From NCBI GenBank assembly GCA_035934015.1, contig DASYYH010000023.1:248001-312000 (forward strand): a stretch of DNA of 64,000 nt. The letters run 5' to 3'. The DNA comes from Candidatus Acidiferrales bacterium. Lineage in GTDB: Bacteria > Acidobacteriota > Terriglobia > Acidiferrales > UBA7541. Shown here in pieces: positions 37,545 through 46,536 of the stretch (the first letter of the stretch is position 1; each line of letters starts with the position of its first letter). The notes beneath the pieces are model-generated. The model was not told the origin of the DNA. It ran no database searches and was given only the letters and a program-made list of their open reading frames with translations. The position numbers and the translations under genes are program-made.

Positions 37545-38558
37545 ATGATAACCATTGCGTTGGACGCTATGGGTGGCGACCACGCTCCTCGTGCGGAAGT
37601 CGAGGGAGCTGTCCTTGCTGCGCGCCAATACGGCGTGCGCATTCTCCTCGTTGGCATGGAATCGAAGGTGCGCGCTGAGCTCAACCGCCAATCGTGGAGG
37701 GGCCTTCCGCTCGAAGTTGTGAATGCGACGGAAGTGATCACCATGGAGGATTCACCCTCCCTGGCGTTCCGCAAGAAACGTGACAGCTCGGTGCACGTCG
37801 GAGCCAAGTTGGTGCGCCAGGGGCAGGCGGATGCGCTGGTCAGCGCTGGAAATACGGGCGCTGTAATGGCCGTTGCACGATTTATCTTGGGGACGCTGCC
37901 TTCTGTGGATCGTCCGGCGCTTGCAGCTCCCTTTCCGACGGCCAAGGGCGGGGCTGCGGTTCTCCTGGATATCGGTGCCAATGTCGATTCGAAGCCAGAG
38001 CATCTCGAGCAATTTGCCGTCATGGGCGAGATTTATTGCCGCGCGATTTTCGGCGTGAGGCGGCCTCGTGTTGCCGTTCTCTCCATCGGCGAGGAGGAAA
38101 TGAAGGGCAATGAGCTGACGCGCGAGGTGTCGAACCGCCTCAAGCAAAGTTCCCTGAATTTCGTCGGCAATGTCGAAGGTAAAGATTTTTTCAAGGGCAA
38201 CGTCGATGTCATCGTATGTGACGGTTTCGTCGGCAATATTGTTCTCAAGATCAGCGAAGGCCTCGTTGAGCATGTGGGCGGGATGCTAAAAAAGGCTTTG
38301 CAGAGCAGCCTGAGCGCGCAAGTGGGTTACGTCTTGTCCCGCCATGCGTTCGCCGAATTTCGCAAAAAGATTGATTACTCCGAGTATGGTGGCGTGCCTT
38401 TGCTCGGTGTGCGTGGCATCACCATTATCGGGCACGGCCGCTCGAACTCGAACGCGATTAAGAATGCCATTCGCGTCGCCTCCGAGCTTTGCCGATCGAA
38501 TGCAAACGAGAAGATTGAACAGGAGCTTTCCGCGGCGGTTACTGGCGCTCGCGCCTGA
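37545..38558 (+). CDS. plsX: Phosphate acyltransferase PlsX
   Basis: 337 residues. It opens with ITIALDAMGGDHAP, the PlsX signature, and continues with DALVSAGNTGAVMA, LLDIGANVDSKPEHLEQFAVMG and VSICDGFVGN-like VIVCDGFVGNIVLK. It makes acyl-phosphate from acyl-ACP for PlsY in phospholipid synthesis and acts as a peripheral membrane enzyme. The ATG at 37545 is preferred over TTG at 37527. In many genomes plsX is followed by fabH; here fabD comes next. Confidence 0.97.
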   Translation: MITIALDAMGGDHAPRAEVEGAVLAARQYGVRILLVGMESKVRAELNRQSWRGLPLEVVNATEVITMEDSPSLAFRKKRDSSVHVGAKLVRQGQADALVSAGNTGAVMAVARFILGTLPSVDRPALAAPFPTAKGGAAVLLDIGANVDSKPEHLEQFAVMGEIYCRAIFGVRRPRVAVLSIGEEEMKGNELTREVSNRLKQSSLNFVGNVEGKDFFKGNVDVIVCDGFVGNIVLKISEGLVEHVGGMLKKALQSSLSAQVGYVLSRHAFAEFRKKIDYSEYGGVPLLGVRGITIIGHGRSNSNAIKNAIRVASELCRSNANEKIEQELSAAVTGARA

Positions 38559-38653
38559 ATCTCCGGCGTCGAGCCGCTGGACTTTCCTCCCAAAGAGAGT
38601 TAGAACCGGCAGTCGGTATTGCGGCCGAGGTGCATCACAGAACGGAATAGCAT

Positions 38654-39613
38654 ATGAGCAAGCTCGCATTCTTGTTTCCAGGCCAGGCGTCCCAGTATTC
38701 GGGTATGGGGCGCGATCTCGCGGAGAAATTTCCCGGGGCGCGCCGCGTTTTCGAGTCTGCCGACGCTACCCTGGGCTTTTCCGTATCGCATCTATGCTTT
38801 GAAGGTACGGAAGATGAGCTGAAGCTCACGGAGAACACGCAACCGGCGATCCTGACAGTTTCGGTCGCCGCAGAACGCGTGCTGCAAGAAAATGGCGTTG
38901 TCCCTGACTATGTTGCGGGGCACAGTCTGGGTGAATATTCGGCTCTTGTTGCCGCAGGGAGCCTCGAGTTTTCGTCTGCCATAAAGCTGGTCCGCAACCG
39001 GGGGAGATACATGCAGGAAGCCGTGGCGCACGGCGATGGCGCGATGGCTGCGATTCTTGGACTCGCTTCAGCAGAGGTTATCGACATCTGCAAGAAGGCT
39101 GCGGGCAGCGACGTCGTCATACCGGCCAATTTGAATTCGCCTGAGCAGACTGTCATTTCCGGGCACGCCGCCGCTGTCAAGCGTGCCGTTGAAATAGCGT
39201 CGCAAAGCGGAGCGAAGCGCGCGGTTGTTCTGGCTGTCTCCGCTCCCTTTCATTGCGAGTTGATGAAGCCAGTCGAAAAGCGCCTGGAAGCCGACTTGCT
39301 TGCCGCCAGATTCAGCGATCTGCGGTTTCCTCTAATCACGAACGTTGACGCAGAAGCGATTACGAAAGGCGACGAGGCCCGCACCGCTCTGATTCGCCAG
39401 GTGTGCGCGCCGGTGCGCTGGGAAGATTCCATCCGTGAAATGATTGCGCAGAATGTGCGTATTTTCATCGAAGTCGGCCCAGGACGTGTCTTGAGTGGCC
39501 TGCTGCGCCAGATTGACCGCTCCGTGCGCTGCTTGAATGTTGAGGATTCGGCAAGCTTGCAATCCACGCTCGAGAAAATCTCGCAAGCGCGCACCGAAAC
39601 GACCGAAGCGTGA
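38654..39613 (+). CDS. fabD: Malonyl-CoA:ACP transacylase FabD
   Basis: 319 residues. FLFPGQASQYSGMG, GHSLGEYSALVAAG (nucleophile Ser91) and SAPFHCELMKPV (catalytic His) are all present, so the enzyme should be active. It transfers malonyl from CoA to ACP. The gene is 95 nt after plsX and 28 nt before fabG. Confidence 0.98.
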   Translation: MSKLAFLFPGQASQYSGMGRDLAEKFPGARRVFESADATLGFSVSHLCFEGTEDELKLTENTQPAILTVSVAAERVLQENGVVPDYVAGHSLGEYSALVAAGSLEFSSAIKLVRNRGRYMQEAVAHGDGAMAAILGLASAEVIDICKKAAGSDVVIPANLNSPEQTVISGHAAAVKRAVEIASQSGAKRAVVLAVSAPFHCELMKPVEKRLEADLLAARFSDLRFPLITNVDAEAITKGDEARTALIRQVCAPVRWEDSIREMIAQNVRIFIEVGPGRVLSGLLRQIDRSVRCLNVEDSASLQSTLEKISQARTETTEA

Positions 39614-39641
39614 TCTCATCCAAAAGGAACTGAACACCACA

Positions 39642-40388
39642 ATGTTTTCACTTCAGGGCAAAGTGGCACTCGTCACCGGCGCGTCCCAGGGAATCGGTCG
39701 GGGGGTGGCAATCGCGCTGGCGGCGGCTGGCGCGCGCGTCGCTGCCGCGGCGCGCAATGAGCAAAATCTGATCGAAGTCGTGAAGCAGATTGAGGCGGCG
39801 GGGGGTGAAGCGGTCGCTGTGAGGATGGATGTCGCTGAGCCGGAGCAGGTCAAATCCGGCTTCCAGCAGGCTTTGGCGAAGTTCGGCCGGCTCGATATTC
39901 TGGTCAACAACGCCGCAATCACTCGCGATGGCCTCGCTCTGCGTATGAAGCTCGAGGATTGGGATACGGTGCTGCGGACGAATCTGACCGCGGCGCATCT
40001 TTGCACGCAGCAGGCGCTCTCCGTGATGATGAAGCAGCGTTGGGGGCGCATTATCAATATCACGTCCGTGGTCGCCGAGACGGGGAACGCCGGGCAATCG
40101 AACTACGTTGCAGCGAAGGCAGGTCTCATTGGCTTGACGCGCGCGATCGCGATAGAAATGGCTTCGCGCAATATTACAGTCAACGCTGTCGCACCCGGCT
40201 TTATCGCCACTCCCATGACGGATCCGCTGCCGGATAAGGTGAAAGAGGAAATGAAATCCCGTATTCCCTTGGGGCGTTTTGGCGCCGAAAATGATGTTGC
40301 CGCTGCAATCGTTTTTCTTGCTAGCGAAGAGGCGGGATACATCACCGGACACGTGCTCGACGTCAACGGCGGCATGCACATGGGTTAG
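39642..40388 (+). CDS. fabG: 3-oxoacyl-ACP reductase FabG
   Basis: 248 residues, short-chain dehydrogenase fold. Cofactor loop TGASQGIGRGVA, NNAAITRDGLALRM, and the catalytic Ser/Tyr/Lys in ITSVVAETGNAGQSNYVAAKAG. GHVLDVNGGMHM at the end is typical of FabG. The start at 39642 after AAAAGGAAC is correct; the frame runs 35 codons further upstream into fabD. NADPH-dependent reduction of beta-ketoacyl-ACP. Confidence 0.97.
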   Translation: MFSLQGKVALVTGASQGIGRGVAIALAAAGARVAAAARNEQNLIEVVKQIEAAGGEAVAVRMDVAEPEQVKSGFQQALAKFGRLDILVNNAAITRDGLALRMKLEDWDTVLRTNLTAAHLCTQQALSVMMKQRWGRIINITSVVAETGNAGQSNYVAAKAGLIGLTRAIAIEMASRNITVNAVAPGFIATPMTDPLPDKVKEEMKSRIPLGRFGAENDVAAAIVFLASEEAGYITGHVLDVNGGMHMG

Positions 40389-40447
40389 TGGCAGGACATC
40401 CGATTTACGAGCACTGCCATTCCATGACTGCCGTGCGAGGATCTTGA

Positions 40448-41194
40448 ATGTCGATTGAGAATGAAAACGATTTGCTGGCATTGAAAGAAGTCGGGGGCAT
40501 CGTCCGGCTTGCGCTGACGGCTATGGCGCGGTGCGTGCGCGCGGGAATTACCACCGGCAAGCTCGCCGAAATCGGCGGCAAAGTGATGCGCGAAAATGGA
40601 GCCAGTTCCGCGCCGCGCATGGTTTACGGTTTCCCGGGAGATGTGCTGATCAGTCTCAACGATGAGGCCGTGCATGGTATTCCTTCGTATTCGCGAACGA
40701 TCCGCGCGGGTGATCTCGTGAAACTGGACGTCACGTTTGAAAAGAACGGCTACATGGCCGATGCTGCTGTGACCGTACCCGTTGAACCTATTTCAGAGGA
40801 CGCGCGCCGCTTGGCGGCCTGCGCGGAACGCGCGTTTCAGCGGGCAATGCAGTTTGCACGCGCAAACAATCACGTCAACGAAATCGGACGAGCCGTGGAG
40901 CGAGAAGTCAGGCGAAGCGGTTTCCGTGTCATTCGTGAACTCGGCGGGCATGGCATCGGCCGGACGATTCACGAGGCTCCAACGGTGCCCAATTTTGATG
41001 ATCCCTCGGCGCGTCAGCTTCTGACCAAGGGCTTGGTCATCACTATCGAGCCGATTATTGCCATGGGCTCGGGCAGACCTGCCGATGGAGGAGACGGTTG
41101 GACCGTGAAGACCGCAGACGGCAGCCTTTCCGCACATTATGAGCACACGCTGGTCATCACCGAGGGCGCGCCGATCCTGCTGACTGCCGCATGA
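40448..41194 (+). CDS. map: Methionine aminopeptidase, type I
   Basis: 248 residues. Metal ligands are visible in order: Asp in VKLDVTFEKN, Asp in YMADAAVT, His in LGGHGIGRTIHEAP, Glu in VITIEPI and Glu in HYEHTLVIT. SLNDEAVHGIP is the substrate-side His motif. Removes N-terminal Met co-translationally. The position is odd: it separates fabG from acpP in the fatty-acid cluster. It lies 59 nt after fabG, so it is likely in the same transcript, while acpP has its own promoter. Confidence 0.97.
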   Translation: MSIENENDLLALKEVGGIVRLALTAMARCVRAGITTGKLAEIGGKVMRENGASSAPRMVYGFPGDVLISLNDEAVHGIPSYSRTIRAGDLVKLDVTFEKNGYMADAAVTVPVEPISEDARRLAACAERAFQRAMQFARANNHVNEIGRAVEREVRRSGFRVIRELGGHGIGRTIHEAPTVPNFDDPSARQLLTKGLVITIEPIIAMGSGRPADGGDGWTVKTADGSLSAHYEHTLVITEGAPILLTAA

Positions 41195-41313
41195 TTCGCC
41201 ACCGGGGTCACTGTCCGATGATTGACGTGCAGGACCGATTGGTTGTAAGAAGTGTGGGCCCAAGAGATGCTACGTGCCAGCCATCTCGACGAGTGATTTT
41301 AGGCTGTCTCTGG

Positions 41314-41342
41314 TTGACCTGATTTCGCGGGCCGCATAGAAT
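41314..41342 (+). promoter_or_regulatory. Sigma-70-type promoter of acpP-fabF-etfBA
   Basis: TTGACC (41314-41319), 17-nt spacer, TAGAAT (41337-41342); each hexamer is 5 of 6 to consensus. The start would be near 41349, about 74 nt before the acpP ATG. It separates acpP expression from the upstream cluster, as expected for the very abundant ACP. Confidence 0.8.
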
Positions 41343-41422
41343 GAACAACGGGAAAAGTCGAGGCAGCCGCTCAGTAGTTCGCAGTAGAACCACCGAACGC
41401 CGATACTGGAGGAAGAAAGAGA

Positions 41423-41668
41423 ATGGCCAGCGTTGAAGAACGCGTGAAACAGATTATCGTTGAACAACTAGGTGTGGATGAGGGTGAGGTGACGCCAACG
41501 GCTTCCTTTGTGGATGACCTGGGCGCCGATTCGCTCGACATCGTGGAGCTGGTGATGGCATTCGAAGAGGCGTTCGGCATTGAAATCCCCGATGAGGACG
41601 CGGAAAAGATCGCCACGGTGAAAGACGCCATCGCCTACATCGACAAACACGCCCAGGCGAAGAAGTAG
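41423..41668 (+). CDS. acpP: Acyl carrier protein
   Basis: 81 residues, acidic, with the phosphopantetheine site [12 protein letters not shown] (Ser37). It starts [16 protein letters not shown] like other bacterial ACPs. GGAGG lies upstream of the ATG. Carries acyl chains in fatty-acid and phospholipid synthesis. The fabF gene starts 40 nt downstream. Confidence 0.98.
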   Translation: MASVEERVKQIIVEQLGVDEGEVTPTASFVDDLGADSLDIVELVMAFEEAFGIEIPDEDAEKIATVKDAIAYIDKHAQAKK

Positions 41669-41708
41669 TTCGCCGGCCTCAGAAATCCCACGAGGAGAAA
41701 ACTCCGCA

Positions 41709-42953
41709 TTGAATCGCCGAGTCGTCGTTACGGGAGTCGGACTGGTCTGCGCCTGCGGCATCGGCACAGAGGAAGTCTGGAAGAGCCTGATTGCTGGCAA
41801 GAGCGGCATCGCCCCGATCACCCAGTTTGACGTCACGGGATTCGACTGCACGTTCGCGGGTGAGGTCAAGGGCTTCGATCCTCTGCAATGGATCGAGAAA
41901 AAAGAAATCAAAAAGATGGCGCGTTTTATTCAGATCGCCATCGCGGCGACGGATTTCGCCGTGAAGATGGCCGGCCTGCAAATCAACGAACAAAACGCGG
42001 CCTCGACCGGTGTTTACATCGCCTCGGGTATCGGCGGATTCGACGTCATCGAGCGCGAGCATAGCAAACTGATTCATGGCGGCCCCGGCAAGATTTCTCC
42101 TTTTTTCATTCCTTCCGCGATTATCAATCTGGCCTCTGGGCAGGTCTCTATTCGGCTGGGCGCGAAAGGCCCGAATTCCGCCACAGCGACGGCTTGCTCG
42201 GCTTCGGCCCACGCGATCGGCGACGCTTTCAAGATCATTCAACGCGGCGACGCGGATGTGATGATCGCCGGAGGCTCTGAAGCCGCCATCACGCCGATGG
42301 GCGTCGGCGGATTCGCCGCAATGAAGGCTCTTTCCACGCGCAACAACGAGCCGGAGCGCGCTAGCCGCCCGTTTGACGCGCAGCGCGATGGTTTCGTAAT
42401 CGGCGAAGGATCGGGCATGCTGATTCTGGAATCGTTGGAACATGCGCAGCGCCGCGGCGCCAAGATCTTGGCGGAAATTGTTGGCTATGGTATGTCTGCG
42501 GATGCCTATCACATGACGCAGCCTTCCGAAGATGGCGATGGGGCCTATCGTGTGATGCGCGCTTCGCTGAAAGATGCCGGAATTGCTCCGAGCGAAGTCG
42601 GATACGTGAATGCCCATGGCACTTCCACGCCCATCGGAGACGCCCTCGAAACGCTGGCGATCAAGCGCACGTTTGGGGAAGACGCGAAGAAAATTCCGGT
42701 CAGTTCAACGAAATCGATGACGGGTCATGTGCTTGGCGGAGCGGGTGGAATCGAAGCGGGCATCTGCGTCCTGGCGTTGCGCGATCAAGTTTTGCCGCCG
42801 ACAATCAATTACGAAAACCCCGATCCGGCCTGCGACCTCGACTACGTTCCGAATCAGGCGCGCAAAGTGAACATGCGCTACGCCCTTTCGAATTCCTTCG
42901 GCTTTGGCGGGACGAACGCCTCGCTCGTGTTCAAGATTTGGGAGGGCCGGTGA
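41709..42953 (+). CDS. fabF: 3-oxoacyl-ACP synthase II (KAS II)
   Basis: 414 residues. The catalytic Cys163 lies in TATACSASAHAIGDA, the first His in VNAHGTSTPIGD and the second in SMTGHVLGGAGG. The condensing-enzyme layout is complete. TTG start at 41709, with GAGGAG upstream. Elongates acyl-ACP with malonyl-ACP. Its stop overlaps the etfB start by 4 nt (GTGA), so translation of the two is probably coupled. Confidence 0.97.
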   Translation: MNRRVVVTGVGLVCACGIGTEEVWKSLIAGKSGIAPITQFDVTGFDCTFAGEVKGFDPLQWIEKKEIKKMARFIQIAIAATDFAVKMAGLQINEQNAASTGVYIASGIGGFDVIEREHSKLIHGGPGKISPFFIPSAIINLASGQVSIRLGAKGPNSATATACSASAHAIGDAFKIIQRGDADVMIAGGSEAAITPMGVGGFAAMKALSTRNNEPERASRPFDAQRDGFVIGEGSGMLILESLEHAQRRGAKILAEIVGYGMSADAYHMTQPSEDGDGAYRVMRASLKDAGIAPSEVGYVNAHGTSTPIGDALETLAIKRTFGEDAKKIPVSSTKSMTGHVLGGAGGIEAGICVLALRDQVLPPTINYENPDPACDLDYVPNQARKVNMRYALSNSFGFGGTNASLVFKIWEGR

Positions 42954-43720
42954 AGATTGCCGTTTGCGTGAAGCAGGTACCGGCGAAGGATGCGCCGCTG
43001 GTCATCGACCCGAGCGGTTCGTGGATACGCGAAGCGGATATCAGTTTTGAAACGAATGAGCCGGACAGCTTCGCCCTCGAAGAAGCCCTGCGGCTGAAGG
43101 AAAAGCATGGGGGCGAAGTCGTTGCCATTTCCATGGGCCCGGAGCGCGTGAAGCAAACGATCAAGGAAGCGCTGGCGAAAGGCGCGGACCGCGGCATTCA
43201 CGTCGCCGATGACAAATTTTTCATCCTCGACCCACTGGCTTCGGCGCGTTCGCTTGCCGCGGCGATCCAAAAAGAACAATTCGATCTGATCCTCACGGGC
43301 CTCCAGAGCGACGACCACGGCTTCGGCCAGACCGGAGTTTTGCTCGCTGAGTTATTGGGCTTGCCGCACGCAACAATCATCATGTCGATTGAGGCTCAAG
43401 GGGATCATCTACGCTTAAAGCGCGAACTCGAGGCTGGCTGGTTTCAGTGGGTCGAGCTGCCTCTGCCTGCCGTGCTGACGATTCAATCCGGCATCAACAA
43501 GCCGCGTTACGCCACGCTCAAGGGCATCATGGCCGCCAAGAAAAAGGAAATCGCCACGGTTGCGCGCGATTCGCTCAATGTTCCTAGCGAACTGACGCAG
43601 CGCGTTGAGCGCATTTACGTCCCGCAGAAATCGAAGAAGACGGAATTCATCGCGGGATCGCCCAAGGAGATCGCCGCAAAGCTGGTGGAGAAGTTGCGTC
43701 ACGAAGCTCGCGTGATTTAA
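42950..43720 (+). CDS. etfB: Electron transfer flavoprotein, beta subunit
   Basis: 256 residues. KIAVCVKQVPAKD is the standard EtfB start; DLILTGLQSDDHGFGQTGVLLAELLG and the basic KPRYATLKGIMAAKKKEI segment are typical. GTG start at 42950, inside the fabF stop, with GGAGGG at 42941; the longer TTG frame is less likely. EtfAB accepts electrons from acyl-CoA and related dehydrogenases. The downstream etfA and ETF:quinone oxidoreductase genes complete the path to the membrane. Confidence 0.96.
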   Translation: MKIAVCVKQVPAKDAPLVIDPSGSWIREADISFETNEPDSFALEEALRLKEKHGGEVVAISMGPERVKQTIKEALAKGADRGIHVADDKFFILDPLASARSLAAAIQKEQFDLILTGLQSDDHGFGQTGVLLAELLGLPHATIIMSIEAQGDHLRLKRELEAGWFQWVELPLPAVLTIQSGINKPRYATLKGIMAAKKKEIATVARDSLNVPSELTQRVERIYVPQKSKKTEFIAGSPKEIAAKLVEKLRHEARVI

Positions 43721-43732
43721 TTGACGTCGAAA

Positions 43733-44722
43733 ATGAAAATTCTACTCATCACCGAACAGCGCGAAGGCAAATGGAACAAAGTCAGTTTTGAAACGCTTGC
43801 TGCGGCGCAGCAAACCACCTCGCAAGCGGGTGGCTCGCTCTCGGGCGTTGTAATTGGCCAGGGAATCTCGGGCCTGGCGGATGAACTGGCTGAGTTTAAA
43901 CTCGACGAAGTTCTCCTCGTCGAAAACGCCCTCCTCGACAAATACACTCCCGACGGATATTCCATCGCGCTCAGGCAAGTCATCGAGCAAGCGAAACCTG
44001 ACATCGTCCTTTTCCCGCACACATATCAGGTTCGCGATTTTGCTCCAAAGCTCGCTGCCTCGCTTGGCAAGGGCATGATCGGTGACTGCGTTGGCTATCG
44101 CTACGAAAACGGAAAGCTCATTTTTGTGCGTCAGATGTTTCAGGGGCGTACAGCAGCTGATGTCGTTTTTCAGGGGGCGGCGCCTTGGTTTGCTTCTTTT
44201 CAGTCGGGCGCTTTTCGCGCGGATCTTGCCGCCAAGAAAGAAGGCGGCAATGCTGCGATTAAGCCGATCGCCGTCGAATTGAAGTCCGAGCAGATCCGCA
44301 CCAAGCCGCTCGATCTTTTCCGCGAGGCGAAGCAGGCCGTGGATTTGACGCAGGCGCCGATTCTGGTGTCCATTGGCCGGGGCATCAAAGCTCCGGAAAA
44401 CATTCCGCTGGCCGAGAAGCTCGCCAAAGCCCTTGGCGCGGAACTTTCCGCTTCGCGTCCTATTTGCGACGAAGGCTGGCTGCCCATGGAGCGCCAAATC
44501 GGCAGTTCTGGCCAGACCGTCTCGCCGAAGCTCTATCTCGCCCTCGGCATCAGCGGCGCGATTCAGCACGTCGTAGGCATGAAGGGCTCTCGCTGCATAG
44601 CCGCAATTAACAAGGACCAGAACGCTCCGATTTTTGAGATCGCCGACTACGGCGTCGTCGGCGATCTTTTCGAAATCGTTCCCGCCCTCACCGAAGAACT
44701 GGAAAAAACGAAGTCCAGCTAA
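43733..44722 (+). CDS. etfA: Electron transfer flavoprotein, alpha subunit
   Basis: 329 residues from the ATG at 43733; a TTG at 43721 is also in frame. The C-terminal FAD-binding domain is clear: LVSIGRGIKAPENIP, LPMERQIGSSGQTVSPKLYLALGISGAIQHVVGM and IAAINKDQNAPIFEIADYGVVGD. It pairs with EtfB. No strong ribosome site is seen, and the gene follows the etfB stop after only 12 nt, suggesting coupled translation. Confidence 0.96.
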   Translation: MKILLITEQREGKWNKVSFETLAAAQQTTSQAGGSLSGVVIGQGISGLADELAEFKLDEVLLVENALLDKYTPDGYSIALRQVIEQAKPDIVLFPHTYQVRDFAPKLAASLGKGMIGDCVGYRYENGKLIFVRQMFQGRTAADVVFQGAAPWFASFQSGAFRADLAAKKEGGNAAIKPIAVELKSEQIRTKPLDLFREAKQAVDLTQAPILVSIGRGIKAPENIPLAEKLAKALGAELSASRPICDEGWLPMERQIGSSGQTVSPKLYLALGISGAIQHVVGMKGSRCIAAINKDQNAPIFEIADYGVVGDLFEIVPALTEELEKTKSS

Positions 44723-44793
44723 CTTTTCAGCGGCTCCCTGCTTCATGCTTCTCTCGCGAGAGCAAATGCGTGTGAAAAATTTTCCGCAATTTC

Positions 44794-44835
44794 CTGTCGC
44801 GACAGAAAAGTCCAGTGCTCCTGTTCTGTTACAAT
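44794..44835 (+). promoter_or_regulatory. Palindrome and -10 element before the ETF:quinone oxidoreductase gene
   Basis: CTGTCGCGACAG (44794-44805) is a perfect 12-bp palindrome, with partly symmetrical T and A flanks. TACAAT (44830-44835) is a good -10, and the predicted start near 44842 would almost coincide with the ATG at 44844. No good -35 is present, which would suit an activator bound at the palindrome. Interpretation is tentative. Confidence 0.4.
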
Positions 44836-44843
44836 AATTGTTT

Positions 44844-46511
44844 ATGCCCGTCCAACGCGAGACGCTCGAAGCCGACGTCCTTATCGTCGGTGCCGGCCCT
44901 GCCGGACTTGCCTGCGCTCTTCATCTTTCGCGCCTGATCGAACAGCACAATGCCGCTGGGCGCACGCCGAAGCTTTCTCCCGAAAATGTCTACGTCCTTG
45001 AGAAGGCGCGTGAGCTTGGCGCACATCAGCTTTCCGGCGCAATTATGGACCCATGTGCGCTCCGTGAGCTTGTTCCTGATTTTGAGAAATCCGCCCCGCT
45101 CGACACTCCGGTCATCGGCGATGCCGTTTATTTTTTCACCCAAAATCGTGCGTGGAAATTGCCCGTCACGCCTCCTCCATTCAAGAACCATGGCAACTAT
45201 GTTGTTTCGCTGAATCGCTTAACCAAATGGCTCGGCGGGCTCGTTGAGAAAGCCGGCGTCAACGTTTTCACGCAGTTTGCCGGCGCCTCGCTGATTTACG
45301 AAGGCCGCGGAATTGGCGGTGTAATTACGGAAGACAAGGGCGTTGACAAGAACGGCAAGGCGAAAGACAACTTCACTCCAGGCTACGAACTGCGCTCGAA
45401 AATAACCGTGTTTGCCGAAGGACCGCGTGGCTCGCTCACGAAAGACCTCGTCAATCATTTTCATCTCGATGGCGTAAATCCACAAATTTACGGCATCGGC
45501 ATCAAGGAATTGTGGGACGTGCAGCCCGGCCGGATCGAAACGGGTTTTGTCGCGCACACCGCCGGCTGGCCGCTCGATTCGCACAAATACGGCGGCGGGT
45601 GGGTCTATGGCATGCCCGACAGTCGCGTGTCTCTCGGCATGGTCATCAGTCTCGAATATGCCGACTCGCTCTTCGATCCGCACGAGGCATTTCAGAAATT
45701 CAAAACCCATCCTTGGATTCGCCGGATTCTCGAGGGCGGGAAGCTTGTTCGTTACGGCGCGAAGACTGTGCCCTACGGCGGCTGGTATTCGCGCCCGCAA
45801 AACAATTTCGATGGTGGATTGATTATCGGCGACTCGGCGAGTTTGCTCAATTCGCAGCGCCTCAAGGGCATCCACACCGCGCTCAAAAGCGGCATGCTCG
45901 CTGCGGAGACAATTTACGACGCGCTCGTCGCTGGCGACACATCCGCAAAATCGCTCAGTGCCTATACGCGCAAGCTGGAGTCAAGTTGGATTCGCGAGGA
46001 GCTCTGGCCTATTCGCAATTTCCATCAGAGCTTTCACGGCGGCATGTGGAAAGGCATTTTTCACGCCGGCTTGCAATTCATCAGCGGCGGGCGAGGTCTT
46101 GTCGACCCGATGCGCTGCGCGCCGGGCTACGAGGATTACCACAAACTCGATCGTCCCCGTGAGCTCGTCGATCAATCCACGCGGTTCAAAGGCGATGGCA
46201 CGCTCACATTCAATCGCCTCACGGACGTATATCACTCCGGCACACGCCACGAGGAAGATCAGCCCTGCCATCTCGTCGTCTCCGATCCCAACATTTGCTC
46301 GGACCGCTGCGTTCGCGAATTTGGCAATCCCTGCCAGTATTTTTGTCCCGCCGCAGTCTATGAGATGGTTCTCGATAAGGGCGAGCCGCGCCTGAAAATC
46401 AATGCGTCCAATTGCGTGCACTGCAAGACGTGTGATGTCGCCGATCCCTATCAGATAATCACCTGGATTCCACCGGAAGGCGGAGGCGGCCCGAACTACG
46501 AAGGTATGTAG
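44844..46511 (+). CDS. Electron transfer flavoprotein:ubiquinone oxidoreductase (ETF-QO)
   Basis: 555 residues. FAD-binding ADVLIVGAGPAGLACALHL opens the protein; HQLSGAIMDPCAL and GDSASLLNSQRLKGIHTALKSGMLAAE are typical of ETF-QO. The C terminus has the 4Fe-4S binding region with CSDRCVREFGNPCQYFCPAAVYE and NCVHCKTCDVADPYQIITWIPPEGGGGPNYEGM-type ending, given here only by its key Cys residues. It passes electrons from reduced ETF to membrane quinone. ATG 44844 is preferred over TTG 44838. Convergent with the FecR-like gene, 25 nt apart. Confidence 0.96.
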   Translation: MPVQRETLEADVLIVGAGPAGLACALHLSRLIEQHNAAGRTPKLSPENVYVLEKARELGAHQLSGAIMDPCALRELVPDFEKSAPLDTPVIGDAVYFFTQNRAWKLPVTPPPFKNHGNYVVSLNRLTKWLGGLVEKAGVNVFTQFAGASLIYEGRGIGGVITEDKGVDKNGKAKDNFTPGYELRSKITVFAEGPRGSLTKDLVNHFHLDGVNPQIYGIGIKELWDVQPGRIETGFVAHTAGWPLDSHKYGGGWVYGMPDSRVSLGMVISLEYADSLFDPHEAFQKFKTHPWIRRILEGGKLVRYGAKTVPYGGWYSRPQNNFDGGLIIGDSASLLNSQRLKGIHTALKSGMLAAETIYDALVAGDTSAKSLSAYTRKLESSWIREELWPIRNFHQSFHGGMWKGIFHAGLQFISGGRGLVDPMRCAPGYEDYHKLDRPRELVDQSTRFKGDGTLTFNRLTDVYHSGTRHEEDQPCHLVVSDPNICSDRCVREFGNPCQYFCPAAVYEMVLDKGEPRLKINASNCVHCKTCDVADPYQIITWIPPEGGGGPNYEGM

Positions 46512-46536
46512 CGGTTTGTGGCGTGTCTCCGCGATT

